Shown: piece by piece, positions 41,689 to 50,749 of the stretch
Layout: each line of letters starts with the position of its first letter
How positions within the stretch are numbered: position 1 is the stretch's first letter
Assembly: GCF_021190915.1 (NCBI RefSeq)
Contig: NZ_JAIOAP010000003.1
Location: 124,001-188,000, forward strand
Direction: 5' to 3'
Source of the DNA: Cohnella silvisoli
GTDB taxonomy: Bacteria; Bacillota; Bacilli; Paenibacillales; Paenibacillaceae
DNA length: 64,000 bases
Position numbers and translations under genes: made by a program
Notes under the pieces: generated by a model
Database searches by the model: none
The model's input: only the letters and a program-made list of their open reading frames with translations
What the model was told of the DNA's origin: nothing

Positions 41689-42807
41689 GTGGCTAACCAA
41701 AGCTTTAACTTGCGAGGGGGATTACCTCATTTTAAAAATAAGCTCAGCCGGAATGAACCGGTTGTCGTCGCTTTTCTCGGAGGATCCATCACGGAAGGCG
41801 CCGGAGCGTCGGACCCGGACCTGACCAGTTGGCGGGCATTGACCGGCTGTTACCTGAAGGAGCGGTATTCCGAGGAACGGGTAACATGCATCAATGCGGG
41901 AGTCGGCGGTACGACTTCTACCTTCGGCGCTCATAGATTGCGGGAGCACGTACTCTCGCGCGGCGAGATCGCTCTGCTGTTCGTGGAATTCAGCGTGAAC
42001 GACGGCGAAGACCGGGAACAATCGATCCGCGGGATGGAGGGAATTGTTCGGCAATGCCGGCGGGAATCTCCGCACACGGATATTTGTTTCGTCTATACCG
42101 CGGCGGATAAGAACTTGTCGGAGGGGCTTCCCTTCAACATAGCCGTCCATGAAGAAGTGGCCTCCCATTACGGCATACCATCCGTCAACTTCGCGGCTAG
42201 AATCCGGCAAAGGGAGTTAACGGGAGAAGGGGATTGGGGGGAGCTCGCGAACGATCGCGTCCATCCGAACGATGCGGGGCACGCGCTTTACGCGGAGTAT
42301 ATGCGGGAATACTTGCAGCTTGTCCTAATCGAGGGTTCACGGAACACGAGTGACGACCAAGGCAACGCTAGCCTGCCAGTGTCATTGATCAAGCCGAGTT
42401 ATGAATATGCCTCCATGCCCGGTTTTGGGATCGCGAACAACTTGAACGGTTTTGCAGTCATTGACGCCTATCCGGGCCCGATGATGAATTGGCGTTACGA
42501 GATCGATCATCTGCGCGCGGATGAGCCGGGAGCTTCGCTGACTTTCTCTGTTACCGGACGGAGCGCGGGAATCTTGTTGCTGTGCGGTCCCGATAGCGGT
42601 ATTTTCGAATATTCGCTGGACGGAGTCTCGTTCCAAGAGGTTAATCTATTCGACGAATGGTGTTTAATGGCCTATCGCCCGGTGATCGCGATGTTCCCGA
42701 TCCAAGAGCATCGGACGGACATGCGCATAGTGGTGCGGAATACGGCTAAGAAGGACGATCGAAGTACGGGAACGGGATTAAGGATATTGAGGTTTTTGAG
42801 TAATTAA
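41689..42807 (+). CDS. SGNH/GDSL family esterase with C-terminal beta domain
   Basis: A 372-residue cytoplasmic hydrolase that probably removes acetyl groups from imported sugars. Block I is GGSITEG with Ser33, block II has GVGGTTS with Gly72, block III is SVND with Asn104, and block V is NDRVHPNDAGH with Asp189 and His192; all catalytic and oxyanion residues are present. The last 150 residues look like a beta-sandwich. No signal peptide. The GTG start at 41689 has AAAGGAGAG upstream. It ends the operon that starts at L3, before the terminator at 42833. It resembles rhamnogalacturonan acetylesterase-like proteins, but the substrate is not known. Confidence 0.85.
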   Translation: MANQSFNLRGGLPHFKNKLSRNEPVVVAFLGGSITEGAGASDPDLTSWRALTGCYLKERYSEERVTCINAGVGGTTSTFGAHRLREHVLSRGEIALLFVEFSVNDGEDREQSIRGMEGIVRQCRRESPHTDICFVYTAADKNLSEGLPFNIAVHEEVASHYGIPSVNFAARIRQRELTGEGDWGELANDRVHPNDAGHALYAEYMREYLQLVLIEGSRNTSDDQGNASLPVSLIKPSYEYASMPGFGIANNLNGFAVIDAYPGPMMNWRYEIDHLRADEPGASLTFSVTGRSAGILLLCGPDSGIFEYSLDGVSFQEVNLFDEWCLMAYRPVIAMFPIQEHRTDMRIVVRNTAKKDDRSTGTGLRILRFLSN

Positions 42808-42832
42808 TAGAATATCTGAACGGAATAGTACG

Positions 42833-42870
42833 GAAGACAGTTTGTTATGACTGTCTTCTTTTGTTTTTTT
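42833..42870 (+). terminator. Terminator closing the first glycan block
   Basis: GAAGACAGT pairs with ACTGTCTTC, followed by TTTTGTTTTTTT. Confidence 0.9.
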
Positions 42871-42883
42871 ATTCGGCTTGGGA

Positions 42884-42947
42884 TGTCACTATATTACAAA
42901 AAGTGCTCACCATTTTGATAGCGTGCGTTTCAAAAAAATCGCATACT
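42884..42947 (+). promoter_or_regulatory. Control region R1: 39-bp element plus -10 box
   Basis: The element spans 42884-42922: TGTCAC, then TGCTCACC with the CAC cores 21 bp apart, ending in CATTTTGATAGC. A CATACT -10-like box is at 42942-42947. The same element stands at 46631 and 55370. Confidence 0.75.
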
Positions 42948-42965
42948 GAGACAAAAGGAGAGTGA

Positions 42966-43922
42966 ATGCAGGTGCAAGACACCATTTCCGATCAGCTAAG
43001 ATTTCCTATGGCTCGAAGGCTGACATTGATCCAGAACATAAGCAAATATAAATACCTGTATTTAATCGGTGTCCCTGGTATGGTTTTCTTCCTCATATTC
43101 AAATATTTACCCATGCTTGGCATCGTCATCGCATTCGAGGATTATTCGCCTGTCAAAGGAGTATGGAGCAGCAATTGGGTTGGAATCAAGCACTTCGACT
43201 ACTTGTTCGGCGATCCTAAGTTTTGGAGAATTTTGCGAAATACGTTATCGATCAGCGGGCTCAGTCTTCTTATCTTGTTTCCGGCACCTATTCTATTGGC
43301 TTTAATGATGAATGAAGTTCGCAACCAGATTTACAAACGGTTTATTCAAACGCTCGTCTTTTTTCCTCATTTTTTATCATGGGTCATCGTTATCAGCTTA
43401 TCGTACTTTTTCCTGTCGTCTGAAGAAGGAATCATTAACAAATTAATCGCATCTCTTAACGGCACAAGAATCAGCTTTCTTCTGCAGGATGTATTTATTT
43501 ACCCGATCCTGATGCTGCAGGGGCTGTGGAAAGAGGTAGGCTGGAACATTATTATTTATTTGGCGGCGATTGCCGGCATTAATCCGACCCTTTACGAAGC
43601 TGCAACGATCGACGGAGCGGGTAGGCTGGCGCAAATCCGGCATATCACGATTCCATCTATCATTCCAACCATTGTCATTCTATTCATTTTATCTCTCAGC
43701 AACATACTCGAAGTAAATTTCGAGCAAGTGTTGTTGATGCAAAACGCCGTAACCCTTCATATGACGGAAGTCATCGATACTTATGTGTACAAGATCGGCG
43801 TACGGGAAGGGAAGTTCAGCTATAGCACCGCCGTCGGGGTATTTAAATCGTTCGTTGGTTTGATCGCCGTGCTTGCGGCCAATCGATTGATCCGGCGCAC
43901 GGGGCATGAAGGCATATGGTAA
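42966..43922 (+). CDS. ABC transporter permease 3, LplB type
   Basis: A 318-residue carbohydrate permease with six predicted helices; the EAA loop reads YEAATIDGAGRLAQIRHITI. It is the first gene after control element R1 and starts with AAGGAG 5 nt before ATG 42966. It is a distant paralogue of permease 1. It forms an import complex with permease 4 and the lipoprotein downstream, which is a different type from lipoproteins 1-3, so this system takes up another sugar. Confidence 0.92.
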   Translation: MQVQDTISDQLRFPMARRLTLIQNISKYKYLYLIGVPGMVFFLIFKYLPMLGIVIAFEDYSPVKGVWSSNWVGIKHFDYLFGDPKFWRILRNTLSISGLSLLILFPAPILLALMMNEVRNQIYKRFIQTLVFFPHFLSWVIVISLSYFFLSSEEGIINKLIASLNGTRISFLLQDVFIYPILMLQGLWKEVGWNIIIYLAAIAGINPTLYEAATIDGAGRLAQIRHITIPSIIPTIVILFILSLSNILEVNFEQVLLMQNAVTLHMTEVIDTYVYKIGVREGKFSYSTAVGVFKSFVGLIAVLAANRLIRRTGHEGIW

Positions 43923-43937
43923 AGGAACGTGCGGAAT

Positions 43938-44819
43938 ATGTACAAAGCTAAATTTTATATGTACCAGGGAACGATTGGTTTCCTACTCGCTCTTATCGCG
44001 GCCATGATGGTTTTCCCGATCCTGTATGTATTGGCTGTCTCATTTACGGACGCGAGCGTATATGTGCCTGGGAAGTTTTACATTTGGCCGGAAAAATGGT
44101 CTCTGGAAGCCTACAAATATTTGCTTACGGGAGGCTCGTTCCTCTATGCGCTCAAGGCCTCCCTGTTCATAACGCTTGTCGGTACGCCATTGGCGTTGCT
44201 CATCTCCAGTACGATGGGCTATATGATTTCCAAATCGTACTTGCCGGGAAGGCAAATGATCCTGCTTCTTATCCTGTTTACGCTTTTATTTAATCCGGGC
44301 ATGATCCCCAACTATTTGCTTATTTTCAAGTTGGGCTTGATCAACTCGTGGTGGGCCGTCATTATTCCCGGCGCAACGAATGCCTGGACGCTGCTTGTAT
44401 TGAAAAGCTTCTTTCAAACCCTTCCGTCAGAACTGGAAGAATCGGCGAAGATCGACGGCTGCAACGACATCCAAATTTTTTATAAAATCATTCTTCCGCT
44501 TTGCAAAGCGCCGCTGGCCGCTTTTGCCCTGTTCTTCGCGGTTGGTTACTGGAACACTTATTTCCAAGCCGTTATTTACATCAATGACGCGCTTAAATGG
44601 CCGCTGCAAGTCATATTGCAGCAAATGGTGTTGGCGATGAACATGAACAATAGTATGAACGCCAATGTCGTTGCGGAGATGCTCGCGAAAAATGCAGTTC
44701 CTCCGGAGATGCTGAAGATGGCCACCGTCGTTATCGTTATGATTCCGATCGTTGCGGTTTACCCTTTTCTGCAGAAGTATTTTGCAAAAGGCGTACTGAT
44801 CGGGTCCGTTAAATCCTGA
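43938..44819 (+). CDS. ABC transporter permease 4, YtcP/LplC type
   Basis: A 293-residue permease with six predicted helices; the EAA-type loop has ESAKIDGCNDIQIFYKIILP and the chain ends with FAKGVLIGSVKS, a family signature. I use ATG 43938, with AAGGA 11 nt upstream, because the GTG at 43929 is only 2 nt from that site. It follows permease 3 by 15 nt and belongs to the same operon. Confidence 0.92.
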   Translation: MYKAKFYMYQGTIGFLLALIAAMMVFPILYVLAVSFTDASVYVPGKFYIWPEKWSLEAYKYLLTGGSFLYALKASLFITLVGTPLALLISSTMGYMISKSYLPGRQMILLLILFTLLFNPGMIPNYLLIFKLGLINSWWAVIIPGATNAWTLLVLKSFFQTLPSELEESAKIDGCNDIQIFYKIILPLCKAPLAAFALFFAVGYWNTYFQAVIYINDALKWPLQVILQQMVLAMNMNNSMNANVVAEMLAKNAVPPEMLKMATVVIVMIPIVAVYPFLQKYFAKGVLIGSVKS

Positions 44820-44878
44820 TTTCATTAAGGCTCATCGCGACCTTATGAAATAGATATTACAAAACATGGAGGGTACGT

Positions 44879-46489
44879 ATGAAAAAGAATTCGGGGTTTA
44901 AAAAGACGTTCGTGCTGCTGATCGGAATTATGCTAATCTTCGCGGCGGCGTGCAGCAAAAACGGAAACGTTGCCGAACAGGAATCGAAGGCCGGATCGGC
45001 AAGCCCGTCGCCTTCCGGAAGCGCTTCCGCCACAGAGGAAGAAAAGCCGCTCGACATTACATGGCTGCGGATCAGCTGGAATCCCGTCAGTCCGGATTCC
45101 CAAGTGGAGAAGCTGTTAAGCAAACACACGAATGTAAACGTAAAATTCGAATTCGCGCCTCATGGCGAATATCCGGACAAGCTGAACGTCAGACTGGCTA
45201 CCGGCGATTTGCCGGAGCTGTTCCTGCTGCGTCCCGACTCGCTTGTTACTTACCTGGACAGTATGGTGGGGGCCATCAATAACGGTTTGTTCAAAGATTT
45301 AACGCCGATCGTGGAAGCGCCCGATTTCTCGGACAAATATCCGAATTTGGCGAAAATCCCGAAATCGCTGTGGGATATGGCCAAATACAACGGCAAGATT
45401 TATTCCGTCCCGGCCAATATGTCACCGGAGGTTTGCTGCGGCTTCTGGATGAGAGGAGATCTGTTGGAAAAAAACAATATCCCTTTACCTACGAATACGG
45501 ATGAATTAAAGGCCGCGCTTATCAAGCTGTCCGACGCTCCAAAGCGATATGGAACATCGCTCGATCAATATTTGACAAGCGAGCATCTTGCGCCTGCTTT
45601 TACCAATATCGACGGGTGGGCCGTGGACAAGGACGGGAACTGGCTTCAAGCTGAGTATTCGCCGGGCTACAGGGACTACTTGAAATATATGAACGAGTTG
45701 TACGAAGCCAAAGCGATCGATCCCGAATTTATGCTTGGCAAGTTGAATTTCTTCGAGCAGTTCACGAACGGGAAGTCCGCTTCGACATTCTTCCAATGGT
45801 TCACCTTTATTCCGTCGGAAACACCGGATCCCGTCTTTAAATTCAACGCCGAAGCAGGCGAAGGTGCGAAAGCGGTGCTGCTCAATCCGATCAAAGGACC
45901 GAAGGGCCACGGCATGATGACGTCCCGCTATGACGAATCGTTGGCCATCAACGCTAAGGTAAGCGATGGCGATACAGCCCGCATCCTGCATATGATCGAC
46001 TGGATCATCAGCGAAGAGGCCCGCGGTATCGTCAAATACGGCGAAAACGGCGAATACCGGAACAAGAGCGACAATACGCAAACGAAAGAGCAGGAGGAGC
46101 TTGCCAAGAAACACCAGATGGATCTGCTGTCCTCGGACAGCCCGTACTTCGAGGATGATAAGACGCGTTATGAAACGATTAAACAGACTAAGAAGGTAAC
46201 GCCCGAAGGCGATGCTATGGTCAACAGCTTCCTGGAAGCAGCTAAGAAAGTAATCGCCGAAGACCGCAACGGCCAATTGAATCCGATGTTCACCTATGCA
46301 TCTTATTCAACGACTTACATGCAGAGATTCGGCGAAATGACAACGGATCTGAAAGATAATATGATCAAAGTCATTCTTGGCAAATCGAGTCTCGAGGATT
46401 GGGATAAATACGTCGCATCGGTGGTCAATTCCGAGCTGTACCAAAAGATGCTCGGGGAATTGAAGGCAGCCTATTTGGCTAACCAATAG
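44879..46489 (+). CDS. ABC transporter substrate-binding lipoprotein 4
   Basis: A 536-residue extracellular lipoprotein with lipobox FAAAC, then a Ser/Ala-rich linker. The two-lobe binding domain is of the LplA superfamily but lacks the DPNGNGK loop and the HCSYPNK segment of lipoproteins 1-3, so it is a separate lineage. Start ATG 44879 with GGAGGG upstream. It closes the R1 operon, with a terminator at 46505. Specificity cannot be read from the sequence; the operon partner R2 contains NagA, which points to an amino-sugar glycan. Confidence 0.92.
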   Translation: MKKNSGFKKTFVLLIGIMLIFAAACSKNGNVAEQESKAGSASPSPSGSASATEEEKPLDITWLRISWNPVSPDSQVEKLLSKHTNVNVKFEFAPHGEYPDKLNVRLATGDLPELFLLRPDSLVTYLDSMVGAINNGLFKDLTPIVEAPDFSDKYPNLAKIPKSLWDMAKYNGKIYSVPANMSPEVCCGFWMRGDLLEKNNIPLPTNTDELKAALIKLSDAPKRYGTSLDQYLTSEHLAPAFTNIDGWAVDKDGNWLQAEYSPGYRDYLKYMNELYEAKAIDPEFMLGKLNFFEQFTNGKSASTFFQWFTFIPSETPDPVFKFNAEAGEGAKAVLLNPIKGPKGHGMMTSRYDESLAINAKVSDGDTARILHMIDWIISEEARGIVKYGENGEYRNKSDNTQTKEQEELAKKHQMDLLSSDSPYFEDDKTRYETIKQTKKVTPEGDAMVNSFLEAAKKVIAEDRNGQLNPMFTYASYSTTYMQRFGEMTTDLKDNMIKVILGKSSLEDWDKYVASVVNSELYQKMLGELKAAYLANQ

Positions 46490-46504
46490 TGAAAAGCTGA
46501 ATGT

Positions 46505-46542
46505 AAAGCCATCCGAGCCTATCAGGTTCGGATGGCTTTTTA
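46505..46542 (+). terminator. Terminator after lipoprotein 4
   Basis: AAAGCCATCCGA pairs with TCGGATGGCTTT and is followed by T residues. Confidence 0.9.
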
Positions 46543-46630
46543 TCGGTTGATTTTAATGTAAGCAAAGGGAGCTGGCAAAGCCAGAGTTTTCGGCAGGCAT
46601 TGCCGGCTTCTCGCCGATAATTACTGTATA

Positions 46631-46694
46631 TGTCACCAAAATGCAAGATTTGCTCACCATATTGATAGCGATCGGATCAATAAAAATTCATAAT
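46631..46694 (+). promoter_or_regulatory. Control region R2: 39-bp element plus -10 box
   Basis: Element at 46631-46669 with TGTCAC, TGCTCACC and CATATTGATAGC; CATAAT at 46689-46694 lies 20 nt after TTGATA. It precedes the DUF4838 to two-component operon. Confidence 0.75.
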
Positions 46695-46753
46695 GATGCA
46701 AGAACGAATAGAGCGAATAATCCTGCACAGGGATGGATAAGGAGAGCGGAATC

Positions 46754-48679
46754 ATGATGGAGATCGTAAGAGATGGAAGAGCGATGGCGTCTATCGTTGT
46801 CGAACAAGAGACGACGGCTTTATTCGCAGCTGAAGAGCTGCAAAAATACGTATTGGCCATTTCCGGCTGCGAACTGCCTGTCCGGAGCGCTGACCATGCA
46901 CACGAAAGTGCTTCGATTTTCATTGGAAGTGTTACGTGGTGCAAGGAAGTTACGGCTTGCGATTTGAACGGCGAGCTGCTTACTTACGACGGTTTTATGC
47001 TTAAGAGCATTAATCGAGGATTGATCTTAGCCGGTCAATGCGGCCGAGGAATTCTGTACGCGGTATATGCCCTGTTGGAGCGATTGGGCTGCAGATGGTA
47101 TTCAGCTGGCGAACGAGGGGCGGTTATTCCTTCTCGCAGCCGGATCGAACTCGAAGAGCTCGACGCGATCGAAAACCCTGATTTCGAAATCCGCAGCTTT
47201 ACGGAGGATGCGTCCAAAGATTCCGCGGAAATGTGGATAGAAGAAATGATCGAAACGATAGACTGGTGCGGTAAAAATCGGATCAACTCGTTTCATGTCC
47301 ATGCGAATCCTTCCAGTGAATTGAAAGCGTTCGAACCCGTCATCCGCGAAATCAAAAAACGCGGCATGAGATACGAGTTCGGAGGCCATGGAGTCGAGCG
47401 TTTGGTGGACCGGGAATGGTTTGAGCAAAAGCCTTATTTATTCATAGAGAAGAACGGTCAGCGCATAAAGAGCGGCAATGTTTGCGGCTCTAGCGACGAG
47501 GCACTGAATTTATTAACCGAAGGAGTCAAAGCCCTAATTGTAAGAAAGCCTTACGTCGATATGTTCCGCCTATGGTTTGCCGATGTAAACGATGGCAGTT
47601 GGTGCGAATGCCGTTTATGCAAAGACATGCCCCCCGCAACGCAGCAGTTGAACGTCATCAATCGCATCGCCGATGGAATCCGCGAACAAAACGCGGAGAT
47701 GAAAATCGACATGCTGTTATATCATGACACGATCGATATGAACAACGTGATCAACGAACCGCGAAGCAATGTTTACGGTCTATTTGCCGCGAGGGAAAGA
47801 TGTTATGCGCATAGCCTGGGAGATCCAAGCTGCGAGATGAACAGGCGCTATAACCAAATGCTGATCGAAACGTACCGCAAATTCGGAGTCAACACGTACG
47901 TATTCGATTATTACGCGGACATCATCTTATTTACGAAGATGAAGCTGAGCATGACAAAAGTGATCGTGGAAGATTTGCGTCATTATAAAGCGATGGGCAT
48001 CCGAAATGCAGCCGCATTGATGTTCGGCCGATTCAGCTGGTGGGCGTACTCTTCCAACCTGTACGTGTTTGCGAAAGCGGCCTGGAACACGGATTTCAAA
48101 GCAGATGAGAGCTTAAGAGAGTTTTACGAAAGTTGCTATCCGGATAGCATCGAAGAGATGCTGGAATATGATTCGCTCATTGAACATGCTTCGTACGACA
48201 TGCTGACCTTCTGCGGATATGAAGGTTTCATCGATGCGCTTAGAAACATCCCTCCACAGAATCATGAATTTCATCGCGAACATATCGAGCGAATCAAACG
48301 GAGCATCGATCTTTACGTGCAGGGCTTGGCCTTGCTGGAACGGTTGACAGAACACGCATCAGGCAAGCAGAAAGAGCGGTTGATCGATGAAAAAAACATT
48401 CTGCTCATCACATTGAAAGAAGCGGAAGCGATTTATTATCAGATGCAGGGAAGATACTTGTACGACATCGGCGGAATTTCCGATATTGAGCAATTCGAAG
48501 TCTATATGGACAAAGCGATCGAGCTGAAAAATGAGATGAAACAATTATTCGTCACCATTCCCGTCGAAGTAAAAGGCGCTGCCGAAGACAGGATCTTCCT
48601 GTCGCATCTATGCGACGATCAAATCCAGTTTTTGAACGATCTGAAAGAAAATCCGAAGCGGGTATTGATCTGGGATTAG
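46754..48679 (+). CDS. DUF4838 family protein, likely glycoside-acting enzyme
   Basis: A 641-residue cytoplasmic protein. The N-terminal part (about 1-125) looks like the GH67/GH20-associated alpha/beta domain (FAAEELQKYVLAISGC and AVYALLERLGCRWYS). The central TIM-barrel-like part carries the DUF4838 signature WFADVNDGSWCECRLC, with three Cys close together, and an N/D-rich strand FDYYADI. DUF4838 proteins are found in many glycan loci but I know no firm general activity. ATG 46754 has AAGGAG 9 nt upstream; the ATG at 46733 lies before that site. It is the first gene of the R2 operon, with an isomerase, an oxidoreductase and NagA behind it. Confidence 0.75.
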   Translation: MMEIVRDGRAMASIVVEQETTALFAAEELQKYVLAISGCELPVRSADHAHESASIFIGSVTWCKEVTACDLNGELLTYDGFMLKSINRGLILAGQCGRGILYAVYALLERLGCRWYSAGERGAVIPSRSRIELEELDAIENPDFEIRSFTEDASKDSAEMWIEEMIETIDWCGKNRINSFHVHANPSSELKAFEPVIREIKKRGMRYEFGGHGVERLVDREWFEQKPYLFIEKNGQRIKSGNVCGSSDEALNLLTEGVKALIVRKPYVDMFRLWFADVNDGSWCECRLCKDMPPATQQLNVINRIADGIREQNAEMKIDMLLYHDTIDMNNVINEPRSNVYGLFAARERCYAHSLGDPSCEMNRRYNQMLIETYRKFGVNTYVFDYYADIILFTKMKLSMTKVIVEDLRHYKAMGIRNAAALMFGRFSWWAYSSNLYVFAKAAWNTDFKADESLREFYESCYPDSIEEMLEYDSLIEHASYDMLTFCGYEGFIDALRNIPPQNHEFHREHIERIKRSIDLYVQGLALLERLTEHASGKQKERLIDEKNILLITLKEAEAIYYQMQGRYLYDIGGISDIEQFEVYMDKAIELKNEMKQLFVTIPVEVKGAAEDRIFLSHLCDDQIQFLNDLKENPKRVLIWD

Positions 48680-48707
48680 GGTAAACGACAAACAAGGAGT
48701 GAAAGTC

Positions 48708-49571
48708 ATGAAGCTGGGCGTTAGTTCATACAGCTTGCACCGCGCCATTCAAAGCGACGGTTTAACGATTCTCGATCTCGTTCAGTGGGTAGCCGATCAC
48801 GGCGGAGAGCATATTGAAATTGTTCCGATCGGTTTCTCACTAGACGACAATCCGGATTTAATACGCCAGATACGTACGAAGGCGGAAAATGTCGGCATTG
48901 AAATTTCCAATTACGCGATAGGCGCCAACTTTATCCAACCAGATGAGCTCAGTTACCGAGCCGAGATCGAACGGGTAAAGAAGCAAGTGGATATCGCGCA
49001 TGCTTTAGGCGCAAAGCACATGCGCCACGATGTCGCATACAGAGAAATCCCGGAGGCGACGATCCACAGCTTTCTGCAGGATCTTCCCGCGCTAGTGAAG
49101 GCATGCAGAGAGATCGCCGATTATGCGGATCAATATCATATTGTTACGAGCGTCGAGAACCACGGCTATTATATTCAGGCCAGCGACAGAGTTCAGGCGC
49201 TCGTGCGCGCCGTGGATCGCGGTAATTTCCGGACATTGCTGGATGTTGGCAATTTCATGTGCGCGGATGAAGATTCCGTAGTCGCCGTGAGAAAAAATCT
49301 TCCGATCGCTTCGATGATTCATCTGAAGGATTTTAGTCTTCGGTCGGGAATCCGCCAATATGGAGAGGGTTGGTACCCTACGGCGGGAGGGAATTCCATA
49401 CGCTGCACGATTGTAGATCAAGGAGACGTTAATATTTACGAAATTCTCAAGATCATCAAGAATTCCGGGTATGACGGTTATATTTCTCTGGAGTTCGAAG
49501 GGAATGAACCTTGTCTTTACGGCACTAGAGTCGGATTGGACAATGCGAGAAGAATTTGGAACGAGGTATAA
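48708..49571 (+). CDS. Sugar (phosphate) isomerase/epimerase family TIM-barrel protein
   Basis: A 287-residue protein of the xylose-isomerase-like TIM-barrel superfamily. It begins with KLGVSSYSLHRAI and contains metal-ligand type motifs: SVENHG with Glu, LLDVGNF with Asp, MIHLKD with His, and SLEFEG with Glu near the C terminus. Members convert keto sugars or act as 3-keto-glycoside-processing enzymes when paired with Gfo/Idh oxidoreductases, as here. ATG 48708 has AAGGAG 8 nt before it. It lies 28 nt after the DUF4838 gene. Confidence 0.83.
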   Translation: MKLGVSSYSLHRAIQSDGLTILDLVQWVADHGGEHIEIVPIGFSLDDNPDLIRQIRTKAENVGIEISNYAIGANFIQPDELSYRAEIERVKKQVDIAHALGAKHMRHDVAYREIPEATIHSFLQDLPALVKACREIADYADQYHIVTSVENHGYYIQASDRVQALVRAVDRGNFRTLLDVGNFMCADEDSVVAVRKNLPIASMIHLKDFSLRSGIRQYGEGWYPTAGGNSIRCTIVDQGDVNIYEILKIIKNSGYDGYISLEFEGNEPCLYGTRVGLDNARRIWNEV

Positions 49572-49622
49572 CACAAGACGAGTTATGCGTTCTTAGCAAC
49601 ACATTTTAGGGAGGAATACGCT

Positions 49623-50684
49623 ATGAGCAAGATTAATATTGGAGTTATCGGTACGGGCAGCATATCCAGTCTTCATCTCTCTTCCTATCAGAACAATCCG
49701 GATGCGCAGATTTATGCGATTTGCGACGTTAACTTAGGGCGGGCTGAAAAAACGGTCGAGCAATACAATGCGAAGAAGGCATACTCAGATTATCGGGAGT
49801 TGCTCCAAGATCCGGATATCGACGGGGTCAGTATTTGCACATGGAACAATACGCATGCCGAAATCGCGATAGCAGCCCTGAATGCGGGAAAACATGTGCT
49901 GGTAGAGAAGCCGCTATGCCGAACGGTCGAGGAAGCGTTGCGGATCGAGGAAAGCGTGCGGTTAAATGGGAAAATTTTTCAAGTCGGCTTCGTACGGAGG
50001 TTCGATCCCAATGCCCAATTGGCCAAACAGTTTCTTGATAACGGCGAATTGGGGGAAGTTTATTATGCCAAGGCATCCTGCTTGCGAAGACTTGGAAATC
50101 CGGGCGGTTGGTTCGCCGACAAGAGCCGTTCCGGAGGAGGGCCGTTAATCGACCTGGGCGTGCACATTATCGACTTGTGTTGGTACTTAATGGGGAAACC
50201 GAAAGTGAAGTCGGTTAACGGCGCCATTCATAGCAAGCTTGGAAACCGATCGCATGTGAAAGGATTGAATTTCTATAAGGCAGCCGATTATGACGCTCAG
50301 AAAAATAATGTGGAAGATCTAGCCGTAGCCTTCATTCGTTTCCACAACGGAGCCACGCTGGCCGTAGAAACAAGCTTTACTTTGCATGCCAAGAAAGACG
50401 AGATCAGCGTCAGGCTGTACGGGGATCTAGGAGGAGTCGAGATCGAACCGGAGTTTATGATTGTGTCCGAGAAATACGATACGATCATGAATCTCAACCC
50501 GCAGGTGAACCATCTTTCCATCGATGTTAATGGCTCGTTCCAGAACGAAATCGATCATTTCATTTCCAGCATTCAAACAGGCCATACGCCAATCGCATCG
50601 GTTCAAGACGGCGTGGAGATCATGAAGATATTGTGCGCCGTTTACCAATCTGGGGAGGAAGAAAGGGAAATTGTGTTCGACTGA
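49623..50684 (+). CDS. Gfo/Idh/MocA family oxidoreductase
   Basis: A 353-residue NAD(P)-dependent sugar oxidoreductase. The Rossmann motif is GVIGTGSIS near the N terminus, the EKP motif with its catalytic Lys is in LVEKPLCRT, and the C-terminal domain has GGPLIDLGVHIIDL with the conserved Asp and His. Such enzymes oxidise or reduce sugars, inositols and glycosides, often at C3. With the isomerase/epimerase-like gene directly before it, a 3-keto-sugar intermediate is a fair hypothesis. GGGAGG precedes the ATG. It lacks the features of GH109 glycosidases. Confidence 0.88.
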   Translation: MSKINIGVIGTGSISSLHLSSYQNNPDAQIYAICDVNLGRAEKTVEQYNAKKAYSDYRELLQDPDIDGVSICTWNNTHAEIAIAALNAGKHVLVEKPLCRTVEEALRIEESVRLNGKIFQVGFVRRFDPNAQLAKQFLDNGELGEVYYAKASCLRRLGNPGGWFADKSRSGGGPLIDLGVHIIDLCWYLMGKPKVKSVNGAIHSKLGNRSHVKGLNFYKAADYDAQKNNVEDLAVAFIRFHNGATLAVETSFTLHAKKDEISVRLYGDLGGVEIEPEFMIVSEKYDTIMNLNPQVNHLSIDVNGSFQNEIDHFISSIQTGHTPIASVQDGVEIMKILCAVYQSGEEEREIVFD

Positions 50685-50749
50685 CCCAAAGCGGCAGCTG
50701 TCAATTATGATAGAATCAATCTAAGAGATTGTTGAAGGAGGGCGAGGAC

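Noticed and set aside
49623-50684. GH109 alpha-N-acetylgalactosaminidase
   Set aside because: The protein lacks the N-terminal signal and the family-specific active-site pattern; it fits ordinary Gfo/Idh oxidoreductases better.
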